The notes under the pieces: generated by a model
The model's input: the letters and a program-made list of their open reading frames with translations, nothing else
Told to the model about the DNA's origin: nothing
The model's database searches: none
Position numbers and translations under genes: made by a program
Shown here: positions 19,052 through 27,723 of the stretch, piece after piece
Numbering within the stretch: position 1 is the first letter of the stretch
Layout of the letters: every line of letters begins with the position of its first letter
NCBI GenBank assembly: GCA_900762325.1
Contig: CAAFGG010000040.1
Span: 1 to 64,000 of the forward strand
Origin: an uncultured Collinsella sp.
Lineage (GTDB): Bacteria > Actinomycetota > Coriobacteriia > Coriobacteriales > Coriobacteriaceae
Direction of reading: 5' to 3'
Length of the DNA stretch: 64,000 bases

Positions 19052-19102
19052 GTTTTTAAAAAAGGGCCGTACCCGCCGGTGGATCTCCGGTGGCACGGCC
19101 CT
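19052..19102 (-). terminator. Rho-independent terminator after the symporter gene
   Basis: agggccgt (19063-19070) pairs with acggccct (19095-19102), with an inner ccgccgg/ccggtgg stem; on the minus strand it is followed by seven T. It could allow partial read-through into the GH28 gene, which has no operator of its own. Confidence 0.85.
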
Positions 19103-19125
19103 GTGGTTTGGACGATGCGCCTGCC

Positions 19126-20685
19126 CTACTCGGCGGGAATTACGCTGCCGTCCTGGAAGCCAACATTGTTGTGTGCAAAGCAGTCCTCGTACTTAAAGCC
19201 GGAGAGCTCCTCGCAAAGCGCCTTGACCTCGGGCTTGACGTCGGCCATCTTGCCACCCTCCTTGACACGGTGGATCTCGTCGCAAAGGATGTCGCACTGC
19301 TCCTTGTCGATCTTGATGCCGCGGGCAAGGACGGCCGCGAGCAGGAAGAAGCCGGCGCAGCCGATGAGCATGTAGCCGCAGATGTACAGAGGCACGGTGG
19401 CGGGCTGGGTCACGGCGTCGCTGTTGCCGGCGGTCTGAATGAAGCCGGAGGCAGCAAGGACGATAGCCCATACGTTGACGGCAACAGCCTGGGCAATCTG
19501 CTGGCAGAGCTGCTGAGCGGAGCTGTAGATGCCCTCGCGGCGACGCAGGGTGATGAGCTCATCGACATCGGGGATGTAGTTGAGCAGAACATCGGGCAGA
19601 TACTGGAAGCCAACGTAGAAGAACTTCCAGATGGCGAAGATGATGGGGTAGGCAATCATGGCGATGGCGACCGTGGAGGTGCCGTTGATCTGACCAAAGG
19701 CGAAGTAGTTGTAGGCGATGATGCACGCAGCGCAACCGACGTTGGCCAGGTACCAAGACTTGTGGAAGCCCTTCTTGGCCATGAGGGCGACCCAGATGGC
19801 GGTGCAGACGATAGCGACGACCTTGCCGGGCATCTCCATCACGGACTCGTAGGACTTAGGAATCTGCAGACAGTAGACGATGAAGAAGGACAGGCACGCA
19901 GACCAGCAGGCAGCGGCGAGCTTCGTGGAGACCTGCGCATACAGGACCTTGCGGAAGGACTTGTTGCGGAAGGTAGAGATAACGTCGATGAAAAACTTCT
20001 TGATACCCTCGCCGACGCTCTCAATCTTCTCCTGAGCGACCTCCTCGGGGGTGTGCTCCCACGTGGACAGGTACACGCACAGCAGCGAGATTGCCATGAC
20101 CGAAGCATTGATCGTAGCGATGATGAAGTAGCTGAACGGGTTGGTCTCGCCGAAGGTGCCAAAGCCAAAGCCGACGAGTGCTGCCATAAGGAAGCCGGCG
20201 GCGTTACCAAAGAGGTGCTTGTAGCCGGTGAGGTACGTACGCTCCTTGAAGTCGTCGGTCATCTCAATGGTAAGCGGCGACAGGTTGGCGGTGCAGAACG
20301 TGTACGCGACGTTGTAGATCAGGTACAACACAAAGTAGTACGGGAAACCAAACGGCGTAGCCACAAAGATGAGCGGCTCGGCGACCATCATCGGGATAGC
20401 CAGCAAGATCCAGAAACGGCGGCGGCCAAAGATGCGGCCGATCTTAGTAGCGTAGAAGTTATCGGCCACAAAGCCCATGAGCGGGCACAGAATGGCGTTG
20501 AGATAGATGGCGAACGAGCTGATCAGCGCAGCCTCGCCTGCGGACAGACCGCACTCCGTGGACAGGAACAGCACCATGTAGCTGTGCGTAAAGCTCAGGG
20601 CACCGGAGTTGAGCATGCCGCCCATACCAAAGCCCAAGCGCGTCCAGAATGTGATCTTGCGCTTTTTACCGATCTTGTTAGTCAT
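19126..20685 (-). CDS. GPH-family sugar:cation symporter, candidate oligogalacturonide importer
   Basis: A 519-residue, 12-helix MFS protein of the glycoside-pentoside-hexuronide (GPH) type, like MelB, YicJ and other uronide symporters; an Arg-rich cytoplasmic loop (KIGRIFGRRRFW, about residues 80-91) is typical. The ATG at 20685 follows GAGGGAGC. It heads a leftward set (symporter, GH28, methylesterase fusion, SGNH) and has two LacI-type operators around its promoter, so import of the inducer or substrate is its likely job. The exact sugar is inferred from neighbours. Confidence 0.82.
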   Translation of the reverse strand: MTNKIGKKRKITFWTRLGFGMGGMLNSGALSFTHSYMVLFLSTECGLSAGEAALISSFAIYLNAILCPLMGFVADNFYATKIGRIFGRRRFWILLAIPMMVAEPLIFVATPFGFPYYFVLYLIYNVAYTFCTANLSPLTIEMTDDFKERTYLTGYKHLFGNAAGFLMAALVGFGFGTFGETNPFSYFIIATINASVMAISLLCVYLSTWEHTPEEVAQEKIESVGEGIKKFFIDVISTFRNKSFRKVLYAQVSTKLAAACWSACLSFFIVYCLQIPKSYESVMEMPGKVVAIVCTAIWVALMAKKGFHKSWYLANVGCAACIIAYNYFAFGQINGTSTVAIAMIAYPIIFAIWKFFYVGFQYLPDVLLNYIPDVDELITLRRREGIYSSAQQLCQQIAQAVAVNVWAIVLAASGFIQTAGNSDAVTQPATVPLYICGYMLIGCAGFFLLAAVLARGIKIDKEQCDILCDEIHRVKEGGKMADVKPEVKALCEELSGFKYEDCFAHNNVGFQDGSVIPAE

Positions 20686-20769
20686 CGAGCTCCCTCTCTT
20701 TTCTCGATTGTCTTGTAACAAGACATTGGAGTCCATACCGATGTCTGTCTGCATATCGCCCACTCGTAG

Positions 20770-20943
20770 GGTGAACGTTTAGCTAGATTATGCTCGATTG
20801 CATATGATAGGTGAACGTTCACTTGTATATTATCCTTGAACGGTCGTTTTTTGCCGTTAAACGGACATCTGACTTGAAAAAAATCACGATTACATGGGTA
20901 TTGAGTGGGTTTAAATTTGAGGTCGATTAGGTGAACGTTTATT
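20770..20943 (-). promoter_or_regulatory. Symporter promoter with three LacI-type operators
   Basis: Operators: 20770-20783 (ggtgaacgtttagc), 20810-20823 (ggtgaacgttcact) and a distal copy at 20930-20943 (ggtgaacgtttatt). The first two are 40 bp apart. On the minus strand TTCACC (20810-20815) and CATAAT (20787-20792) form a -35/-10 pair with a 17-bp spacer, so one operator covers the -35 and the other lies just past the -10. The rest of the 379-bp gap (20686-21064) is AT-rich, with the uxaA terminator at its right end and no gene seen. Confidence 0.75.
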
Positions 20944-20997
20944 GTTTTCGCCGCTCCCGTACCCTCAGGAAGACACGCCCGAACAGACAGAACAAAC

Positions 20998-21033
20998 ATG
21001 GCCCCGCCGGGAACACTCCCGACGGGGCCATGG
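20998..21033 (-). terminator. Terminator after uxaA
   Basis: catggccccg...cggggccatg forms a 15-bp-class stem (20998-21033) ending the leftward uxaCBA transcript; the following TTTGTT is a weak T-tract. Confidence 0.75.
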
Positions 21034-21064
21034 TCAATAGCGCCCTATGCGAACCCATTTACCG

Positions 21065-22549
21065 CTACAGGCAGACGCCATCCTTCCAAATGCTGATCTC
21101 GTGGCAGCTGCGACGCTCGGCACTCGTAAGCTTGCCGCTCGCCGTTTCTAGCACCAGCTGGTACAGGTCGTGGGCAGCCTCGTCGAGTGTACGCTCGCCC
21201 GTGGCGACCACGCCGGCGTTAAAGTCCATCCAGTTGGCCTTGTGGTCGCACAGACGCTGGTTGGTGAACACCTTGAGGGTAGGCGCCGGTGCGCCAAACG
21301 GCGTGCCGCGGCCGGTCGAGAACAGGATTACGTGGCAGCCGGCAGCCGTCAGGGCCGTGGTGGATACCATGTCGTTGCCCGGACCGCACAGCATGTTCAG
21401 GCCATGCTTGGTAGCCTGACCGGCATACGGCAGTACGTCGACGATGGGGGCAGATCCGCCCTTTTGCACGCAGCCGCAGCTCTTGTCCTCGAGCGTGGTA
21501 ATGCCGCCGTCCTTGTTGCCGGGGCTCGGGTTCTCATAGACGACCTCGCCGTGGCTGATAAAGTAGTCCTTAAAGCCGTTGAGCATGTCGGCAGCTGCGT
21601 TAAAGACGTCCTGGCTCTCACAGCGATCGAGCAGAATGCTCTCCGCGCCAAACATCTCGGGAACCTCGGTGAGCACCGACGTGCCGCCGCGGGCGACAAC
21701 CATATCGCTCACGCGACCGATCGTGGGGTTGGCGGTAATGCCCGAAAGACCGTCAGAGCCGCCGCACTTAAGGCCAATGACCAGCTCGGAGGCAGGAATG
21801 GGCTCACGCTTGGCCTGCTTGGCCAGGTCGGCAAGCTCGGACAGGATCTTGTGACCCTCGACCTGCTCGTCGGCTACATCCTGGCAGGCGAGGAATCGAA
21901 CGCGCTCGCGATCGAAGTCACCGAGCTCGTCGAGTACCTGCTGGTGCGTGCAGTTTTCGCAACCGAGGGACAGGAACAGCACACCCGCAGCGTTTGCGTG
22001 ACGCGAGAGCGCCACCAGCAGACGGCGCGTCTGGGCATGGTCGGCACCGGTCTGCGAGCAGCCAAAGGGATGCGGGAAGTAGTAAACGCCCTCCAGCGAG
22101 CCCTCGACCAGATCCTGAGCCTGCTCGCACATGGCACGTGCGACCTCGTTGACGCAGCCGACCGTGGGGATGATCCACAGCTCGTTGCGCGTGGCGGCGC
22201 GGCCGTCAGCGCGGCGGAAACCCATAAAGGTCTCGGGCTCAACCGGCTCAACGACCGGATGCGTCGGGTTGTAAGCGTACTCGACCTCGCCCGAAAGGTT
22301 GGTCTTGACGTTATGCGTATGAAGCCACTGACCGGGCTGGATGTCGCCCGTCACGTGGCCGATAGGAAGACCGTACTTGACGACGTCCTCCCCCGCCGCA
22401 ATGGCGCGCACGGCCATCTTGTGGCCCTGCGGAATATCCTCCGCGGCCACGATCTCGCCCACCCCGGGAACCGCGACGGCGGTGCCCTTGGCAAGCGGCG
22501 ACAGCGCAACGATCACGTTGTCGGCCGGATTGATCTGGATAGTATTCAT
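21065..22549 (-). CDS. uxaA: UxaA, altronate dehydratase
   Basis: A 494-residue iron-dependent dehydratase that turns D-altronate into 2-keto-3-deoxygluconate, the third step from galacturonate. It has the N-terminal SAF domain (about 1-90) and the larger catalytic domain with Cys/His-rich signatures GCENCTHQQVLD, GLKCGGSDGLSGITANP, KSCGCVQKGG and FSTGRGTPFG. It is the last gene of uxaCBA, 78 nt after uxaB, followed by a terminator. Confidence 0.95.
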   Translation of the reverse strand: MNTIQINPADNVIVALSPLAKGTAVAVPGVGEIVAAEDIPQGHKMAVRAIAAGEDVVKYGLPIGHVTGDIQPGQWLHTHNVKTNLSGEVEYAYNPTHPVVEPVEPETFMGFRRADGRAATRNELWIIPTVGCVNEVARAMCEQAQDLVEGSLEGVYYFPHPFGCSQTGADHAQTRRLLVALSRHANAAGVLFLSLGCENCTHQQVLDELGDFDRERVRFLACQDVADEQVEGHKILSELADLAKQAKREPIPASELVIGLKCGGSDGLSGITANPTIGRVSDMVVARGGTSVLTEVPEMFGAESILLDRCESQDVFNAAADMLNGFKDYFISHGEVVYENPSPGNKDGGITTLEDKSCGCVQKGGSAPIVDVLPYAGQATKHGLNMLCGPGNDMVSTTALTAAGCHVILFSTGRGTPFGAPAPTLKVFTNQRLCDHKANWMDFNAGVVATGERTLDEAAHDLYQLVLETASGKLTSAERRSCHEISIWKDGVCL

Positions 22550-22591
22550 TACAAAGAGTCCTAACCCTACAGGTTGAGCAGAAGTCAGCGG

Positions 22592-22617
22592 GCGCCCGCC
22601 AGTTGCCCGGCGGGCGC
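22592..22617. repeat. Hairpin in the uxaB-uxaA spacer
   Basis: gcgcccgcc (22592-22600) pairs perfectly with 22609-22617, with an 8-nt loop. No T-run follows on the minus strand; probably an mRNA-processing or stability hairpin. Confidence 0.5.
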
Positions 22618-22627
22618 ACAGAAGGAT

Positions 22628-24142
22628 TTAGGCCTGGGCGTTGGCAAATGCCTGCTTGGCGCCCTCGGCGCGCACAACGGCAAGCGCGTTGACGACAAAC
22701 TCCTCAAGGCCGGCGATCTGCGTAAGGTCCTCGCCCCACATCTGCTCGTTGCTGAGCACGTCGTGCACCAGCTCGGCATCGTCTGCACCGGCGTGGGCGG
22801 CGTAGAAATCGAGCACGAAGGCATCGTCCTGAGCGGTGTACTCGGTGCCGTCGGCGCGGCGCAGGTGCAGGCCATCGCCCTCGCGAGCAACGAGCTCCTG
22901 CGTATAGAAGGCAATGAGCGTAGCGAGGCTCGTCGCCAGGCACTTGGGCAGGTTGCCGGTCTCGGCAACATAGTCCTTGAGCGTGGGCAGGTCGCGAGCA
23001 CGCCATTTGGCGGTTGAGTTGAGGCAAATGGAGAGCAGCGCGTGGTCGATAAACGGGTTGTCGAAGCGGTTCTCGACGGCGGCGGCAAAGGCCTTGCAGT
23101 CCTCGACATCAAGATCGGCGGCAAGCGTCGGGATGACCTCGTCGTAGAGCATGGTGTTCATGAAGCCGCGAACGGTCTCGTCATGCATGCAATCGCGCAC
23201 GATGTCAAAGCCGGCAACCCAGGAGCCCGGAACAAAGGCAGTGTGGGCGCCGTTGAGGATGCGGACCTTGCGCTTCTTGTACGGGGTGACATCGGGGGTC
23301 ACAAAGACGCCCGGCAGGCCGGCCTTCACGAAGGGCAGACGCTCCTTGAGCGACTCATCGCCCTGGATGCCCCACATCTGGAAGGGCTCGCGCACGGCCA
23401 GGAAAGGATCCTCGTAGCCCAGGCGCTCGGCCACGGCAGCGGCCTCCTTGGGGTCGCGGATGCGGCCGGGGACGATAGTGTCGACGAGCGTGGTGCAGAC
23501 GGTGCAGTCGTTGGCGATCCACTGCGCAAACTCGTCCTCCCAGCCCCAGTCGCTCACGTACTGGTTCATGATGCGCAGCAGCTCCTCGCCGTTGTGATCG
23601 ATGAGTTCGCAGGCGAGCACGATGACGCCCGGCTTGCCGGCGGCCCAGCGGGTGTGGAGCACCTGGGCAAGCTTAGCGGGGAAGCTCGCGGGCGGCATGT
23701 CGTCGGCCTTGCAGGACGGATCGTAGGCAATGCCAGCCTCGGTGGTGTTGGAGACGATAATCTCCAAATCGTCGGAGACGGCGACCTCCATCATGGCGCG
23801 GTAGTCGTCCTCACGATACGGATTGAGGCAGCGGCTGCAGGCGCTGATCACACGGGACTCGTCGACCGTGTTGCCGTTCTCCTTGCCGCGCACCAGCACG
23901 GTGTACAGGTCATCCTGGGCATTGATGCCGTCGGCAAAGCCAAAGGCGCCGCTGATGGGCTGCACCATGACAACCTTGCCGTTCCAGCCGGTTGCCTCGT
24001 TGCCCATGTCAAAGAAGCGGTCGACAAAGGCGCGCAGGAAATTGCCCTCGCCAAACTGCAGAACCTTCTCGGGCGCGTCCTTGGGCAGCAGGTAGCCCTT
24101 GTAGCCGATCTTCTCGAGCGTCTCGTAGCTGATGTTCTCCAT
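22628..24142 (-). CDS. uxaB: UxaB, tagaturonate reductase
   Basis: A 504-residue NAD-dependent long-chain mannitol-dehydrogenase-family enzyme that reduces D-tagaturonate to D-altronate. FGEGNFLRAF near residue 32 is the family's nucleotide-binding start, and the KKRKVRILNGAHT segment carries catalytic Lys/Asn/His. AAGGAG precedes the ATG. It is the middle gene of uxaCBA. A fructuronate reductase role (UxuB) is less likely because the neighbours make the galacturonate branch. Confidence 0.93.
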   Translation of the reverse strand: MENISYETLEKIGYKGYLLPKDAPEKVLQFGEGNFLRAFVDRFFDMGNEATGWNGKVVMVQPISGAFGFADGINAQDDLYTVLVRGKENGNTVDESRVISACSRCLNPYREDDYRAMMEVAVSDDLEIIVSNTTEAGIAYDPSCKADDMPPASFPAKLAQVLHTRWAAGKPGVIVLACELIDHNGEELLRIMNQYVSDWGWEDEFAQWIANDCTVCTTLVDTIVPGRIRDPKEAAAVAERLGYEDPFLAVREPFQMWGIQGDESLKERLPFVKAGLPGVFVTPDVTPYKKRKVRILNGAHTAFVPGSWVAGFDIVRDCMHDETVRGFMNTMLYDEVIPTLAADLDVEDCKAFAAAVENRFDNPFIDHALLSICLNSTAKWRARDLPTLKDYVAETGNLPKCLATSLATLIAFYTQELVAREGDGLHLRRADGTEYTAQDDAFVLDFYAAHAGADDAELVHDVLSNEQMWGEDLTQIAGLEEFVVNALAVVRAEGAKQAFANAQA

Positions 24143-24182
24143 CGATGTCTCTCCTTAGATTGCTGTTAGCGTGCAGGCAAAA

Positions 24183-24214
24183 CGGGGGCGCCGCGTGTGG
24201 CAACGGCGCTCCCG
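24183..24214. repeat. Terminator-like hairpin in the uxaC-uxaB spacer
   Basis: cgggggcgccg (24183-24193) pairs with cggcgctcccg (24204-24214) with one wobble. On the minus strand the hairpin is followed by TTTTGCC, so it may attenuate uxaBA relative to uxaC. Confidence 0.5.
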
Positions 24215-24238
24215 AGTTCGGTGTGATTCGATGCGGGT

Positions 24239-25666
24239 TTAAGCCTCGACGGTATCCAGGTCAAAGCCAAAGTAGCGGACCGCGTTGTTGTAGCTGATGT
24301 CGCGCACGATGGCTCCCAGCAGTTCCATGTCGGCCGGATACTTGCCCTGCTCGACCCACTCGCCGATCACGCCGCACAGCACGCGACGGAAGTACTCGTG
24401 ACGCGGGTAGGACAGGAAGGAGCGGGAATCGGTAAGCATGCCCACAAAGTTGCCCAACACGCCCTCGTTAGCCAGAGCCGTGAGCTGCTCGCGCATACCG
24501 ATCTCGTTGTCGTTGAACCACCAGGCAGAGCCGTTCTGGATCTTGCCGGCGGTCGGAGCCTCCTGGAAGCAGCCCATCACGGTATCGATCATGGTGTTGT
24601 CGATGGGGTTCAGGCTATACAGGATGGTCTTGGGCAGACCCGTGGACTCCTGGATGGAGTTGAGGAAATCGGCCAGCTGGTCGGACGGCGTGTAGTTGGA
24701 GATGCAGTCGTAGCCGGTGTCGGGACCGAGCTTGGCGAACATAGCGCGGTTGTTGTCACGCTTGCAGCCAAAGTGCAGCTGCATGGCCCAGCCAAGGCGG
24801 ACATACTCGCCGGCGACGAACTGCATAAAGGCCGTCTTGTACTTGAGGACCTCGTCCTCGGTAAGCGGCTCGGCGGCAAGGCCCTTGGCAAAGATAGTCT
24901 CGATCTCGTCGGCGGTAGCCGGAACGTACATAACGTAGTCGAGCGCGTGGTCGGAAGCGCGGCAGCCCAGCTCGTGGGCAACGTCGTAGCGCTTGGAGAT
25001 GGCGGCCTTCATGCCCTCGAAGTCGCTGATCTCAATGCCGGCAACCTCGGAGAGATGCTTGCAGTAGTCGGCGAACTCCTGGCCACGCTCGATGCGCAGG
25101 GCGGCATCGGGGCGCATGGCGGGAACGACCTGAACGTCAAAACTGTCGTCGGCGGCAATCTTCTTGTGCCACTCAAAGCTGTCGGCGGGGTCGTCGGTAG
25201 TGCAGATCATGCGGACGTTGGACTGCTTGATCAGGTTGCGGCAGGTAAAGCTGGCCTCAGCGAGCTTGGCGTTGGCAAGGTCCCAGACCTCCTGAGCGGT
25301 TTTGCCGTTCAGGACGCCCTCGTAGCCAAAGTAACGCTTAAGCTCCAGGTGGCTCCACTCAAAGACGGGGTTGCCCACGCAACGGCCCAGGGTCTCGGCC
25401 CACTTCTGGAACTTCTCGCGAGCAGGGGCATCGCCGGTAATGAAGCGCTCGTCAACGCCGTTGGCACGCATCAGGCGCCACTTGTAGTGGTCACCGCCCA
25501 GCCAAACCTCGGTGATGTTCTCAAAACGTTTGTCGTCCCAGATCTCCTTGGGAGAAATGTGGCAGTGGTAGTCAACGATGGGCATGCCCTCGGCAAAGTT
25601 GTGGAACAGCTCCTCACCGGTTTTGGTGCTCAGCAGGAAATCCCGATCGTCCATGAAGTTTTTCAT
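24239..25666 (-). CDS. uxaC: UxaC, uronate isomerase
   Basis: A 475-residue amidohydrolase-superfamily enzyme that isomerises D-galacturonate to D-tagaturonate (and glucuronate to fructuronate). The metal motif YHCHISPKEIWDD (about residues 33-45) is present, with the QLHFGCKRDNN segment and C-terminal FVGMLTDSRSFLSYPRHEYFRR typical of the family. The ATG at 25666 has AAAGGGG about 9 nt upstream; an upstream in-frame ATG lies inside the operator region. It is the first gene of uxaCBA and is preceded by paired LacI-type operators. Confidence 0.96.
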   Translation of the reverse strand: MKNFMDDRDFLLSTKTGEELFHNFAEGMPIVDYHCHISPKEIWDDKRFENITEVWLGGDHYKWRLMRANGVDERFITGDAPAREKFQKWAETLGRCVGNPVFEWSHLELKRYFGYEGVLNGKTAQEVWDLANAKLAEASFTCRNLIKQSNVRMICTTDDPADSFEWHKKIAADDSFDVQVVPAMRPDAALRIERGQEFADYCKHLSEVAGIEISDFEGMKAAISKRYDVAHELGCRASDHALDYVMYVPATADEIETIFAKGLAAEPLTEDEVLKYKTAFMQFVAGEYVRLGWAMQLHFGCKRDNNRAMFAKLGPDTGYDCISNYTPSDQLADFLNSIQESTGLPKTILYSLNPIDNTMIDTVMGCFQEAPTAGKIQNGSAWWFNDNEIGMREQLTALANEGVLGNFVGMLTDSRSFLSYPRHEYFRRVLCGVIGEWVEQGKYPADMELLGAIVRDISYNNAVRYFGFDLDTVEA

Positions 25667-25719
25667 CAAACAACCCCTTTGTTGGCGGAGCGGGCGCACG
25701 ATGCGCTCGTTATCCTCTA

Positions 25720-25797
25720 GGTGAACGTTCACTATACTAATTCATTGCGACTTAAAAGGTGAACGTTCACCTAACCACCATGGGGTGAACGGTCGAT
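25720..25797 (-). promoter_or_regulatory. uxaCBA promoter with LacI-type operators
   Basis: Operators at 25720-25733 (ggtgaacgttcact) and 25759-25772 (ggtgaacgttcacc, a perfect palindrome extending to 25758-25773), 39 bp apart, plus a degenerate copy at 25784-25797. On the minus strand TTCACC (25759-25764) and TAGTAT form a plausible -35/-10 with an 18-bp spacer; the second operator begins just past the -10. Same layout as the symporter promoter. Confidence 0.8.
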
Positions 25798-25910
25798 TTT
25801 GCCCGTTCAACGGTTACTGGAGCCGTAACTTGTATGTATTGCGAATTGGCAGGCGTCCCCGAATACCGAACTTGAGCGCTTTGGCCAGGTGGGTCATGTT
25901 CCGCCGTGCA

Positions 25911-26089
25911 TTTTGGGAGTATTCAGCATCGGAGCGCACCGCGCACCGTCTTCGAAGCCCTATCTGATACTCATATTGCGCCCAATCGGCATAAATAAAT
26001 GCCCCCGATGGCGAATTACGCCATCGGGGGCACTTAAAACAGTCGTCCTAACCTCTTTCGGGACACGCCATTGCTGAATACTCCAAAAA
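25911..26089. repeat. 179-bp segment bounded by 18-bp inverted repeats
   Basis: ttttgggagtattcagca (25911-25928) faces tgctgaatactccaaaaa (26072-26089), 17 of 18 positions complementary. No gene is seen inside; it contains the lacI terminator. It could be a miniature transposable element or remnant. The rest of the 25667-26124 gap holds the uxaC operators. Confidence 0.45.
26001..26031 (-). terminator. Terminator after the LacI gene
   Basis: A perfect 13-bp stem (gcccccgatggcg / cgccatcgggggc, 5-nt loop) followed on the minus strand by ATTTATTTATG. Confidence 0.8.
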
Positions 26090-26124
26090 ATGAACGTCGC
26101 AAGAGGGGGTACCTGACTAAACGG

Positions 26125-27204
26125 CTAAATTCCCGCAAGCTCGCAGTAGCGGTCGACGTTGCTGGCAAACACCATCTCCACAGCACCCTTCTGCACGGGC
26201 TCCGCCGGAGTTTTACCCCACAGCAGATACTCGCCCAAGGTCTTGGCGCCACGGTAGGCCAGGCTCACCGGGTCCTTATAGACAATATTGGTAAAGATGC
26301 CACGGCGCAAGGCCAAGGCGCTCTCGGGGAACAGGTCGTTGCCGATTACCATGACCTTGCCGGCCTTGCCGCTTGAAACAAGCGCGTCGGCGACCACCTC
26401 GGAACCAACGGCAAAAACGCTACAGATGAGCTCGGGAGCATCCGGCGCACTCAAGCGCTGCTCAAGCTCGCGCTCGAGCTGTTTGACTTGCGCATGGGCG
26501 CCGGCAAGGTCCTCAACCTGCCATGGAATATCGTGTTCGCGCAGGTAATTATGAAAGGCGCGGGCGGTCAGGTAGTGTGAATCGGTATAGGGGTCGCCCG
26601 CCAACAGGAGCACGCGGGCATCAGCCCCAGAAGCGTGGACCAGATTTGCCGCCTGCTCCGCCATAAGACTGCCCGCCGCGGAATAGTCCGCCAGACTGGC
26701 ACCCAGGCGATCGAGGTGCGGGCGGTCGCCGTCTACGAGCTCGATTGTCACGCCCGCCTCGGCAATCTGCCTCAAGAGCTCGGTTGCGCGGTCATCACCC
26801 GGAACATAGGCAAGCAGACCATCAATCTTCTCGCCTACCTGCAGACGCTCATCGATCTGCTCGAGCGCATCGGCGTAGCCACCCACGCCAAATTCAACGC
26901 GCTCAACCGTAATGCCCCGGTCGATGACCTCCTGCTCAAAGCGGTTGCAGCCTTCCCAAAGGTAACGGAAAAAGTACGCCCCCTCGCACGATGCGCGGGG
27001 CAGGCAAAACACCAGGTTGATATCCTTGCGGCGCAGGCTCGAGGCACTCGTATTGCGATGGTAACCCATGGCCTCGGCCTTAGCATTCACCTTGGAGCGC
27101 ACGGATTCGCTCACGCCGGCCTTACCCGTCAGGGCCTTGTGCACGGTATTGATGGAAACGCCAAGCTCGGCGGCTATGTCCTTCATGGTTACGCGAGCGC
27201 TCAT
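26125..27204 (-). CDS. LacI-family regulator of the pectin/galacturonate island
   Basis: A 359-residue LacI/GalR repressor. An N-terminal helix-turn-helix (VTMKDIAAELGVSINTVHKA, about residues 5-24) is followed by the hinge region (to about residue 60) and a periplasmic-binding-protein-like effector domain of the Peripla_BP_4/RbsB type, similar to regulators that sense uronates. GGAGTAA precedes the ATG. It is monocistronic and lies directly upstream of uxaCBA. The three operator pairs in this island have the AACGTT centre that LacI-family proteins favour, so this protein is the obvious candidate to bind them. Its inducer is not known; galacturonate, tagaturonate or KDG are plausible. Confidence 0.9.
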   Translation of the reverse strand: MSARVTMKDIAAELGVSINTVHKALTGKAGVSESVRSKVNAKAEAMGYHRNTSASSLRRKDINLVFCLPRASCEGAYFFRYLWEGCNRFEQEVIDRGITVERVEFGVGGYADALEQIDERLQVGEKIDGLLAYVPGDDRATELLRQIAEAGVTIELVDGDRPHLDRLGASLADYSAAGSLMAEQAANLVHASGADARVLLLAGDPYTDSHYLTARAFHNYLREHDIPWQVEDLAGAHAQVKQLERELEQRLSAPDAPELICSVFAVGSEVVADALVSSGKAGKVMVIGNDLFPESALALRRGIFTNIVYKDPVSLAYRGAKTLGEYLLWGKTPAEPVQKGAVEMVFASNVDRYCELAGI

Positions 27205-27300
27205 GGGGTTACTCCGTTATAGATAAGTTGCCAATTAACAGTACAGGTAACGATACCCCAAAATCACTCTTCAACTCGCCGCGCTCTCCCCCAAATGTGC

Positions 27301-27334
27301 AAAGCGCCCCGCGAACGGATGCTCGCGAGGCGCT
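27301..27334 (-). terminator. Terminator after the FeoB-associated gene
   Basis: aagcgccccgcga...tcgcgaggcgctt forms a 13-bp-class stem; TTTGC follows on the minus strand. Confidence 0.65.
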
Positions 27335-27347
27335 TGGATGACGGACC

Positions 27348-27548
27348 TTACTTGATACCGCGGCCCAAGTCTTCGGCGATTTTGTCCACGCCCTTAAGTG
27401 CGGCGCAGGTCTTTTTGTTGGAGCAATGCCCCGTGCAAACGCCACCCTGAGCGCAGTCGGCACAGGTGCCCTTGCGGTAGATGCGCACACATACCGCGAC
27501 AAACGCAATACCGATAACAGCCAGTACAACAATATCGATAGGTGCCAT
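27348..27548 (-). CDS. FeoB-associated Cys-rich membrane peptide
   Basis: A 66-residue protein with one N-terminal membrane helix (about 4-24) and a cytoplasmic tail carrying five cysteines (CADCAQGGVCTGHCSNKKTC). Small Cys-rich proteins of this type are commonly encoded next to feoB and are presumed to help iron(II) transport or assembly, as FeoC does in enterobacteria. GAGGAGG lies 7 nt upstream of the ATG. It is separated from feoB by about 175 nt that contain the feoB terminator, so it may be read through or have its own promoter. Confidence 0.85.
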   Translation of the reverse strand: MAPIDIVVLAVIGIAFVAVCVRIYRKGTCADCAQGGVCTGHCSNKKTCAALKGVDKIAEDLGRGIK

Positions 27549-27660
27549 AGCAAGCCTCCTCTAGTTAACCATCACTTACTTTACCCCATTCTCCACCTAC
27601 CAAAAAGGGACAGGTTTATTTTGGTCGGTTTTATCTGCGGAAACGCCACATCTCCCCCAC

Positions 27661-27694
27661 CAAAAAGCCCGAGTGTCGCTGGGACACCCGGGCT
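27661..27694 (-). terminator. Terminator after feoB
   Basis: agcccgagtgtc (27666-27677) pairs with gacacccgggct (27683-27694); the single mismatch is G-U on the minus strand, and TTTTTGG follows there. Confidence 0.85.
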
Positions 27695-27723
27695 CGTGGA
27701 AAGGGGTTAATCCTTATTCGGAC

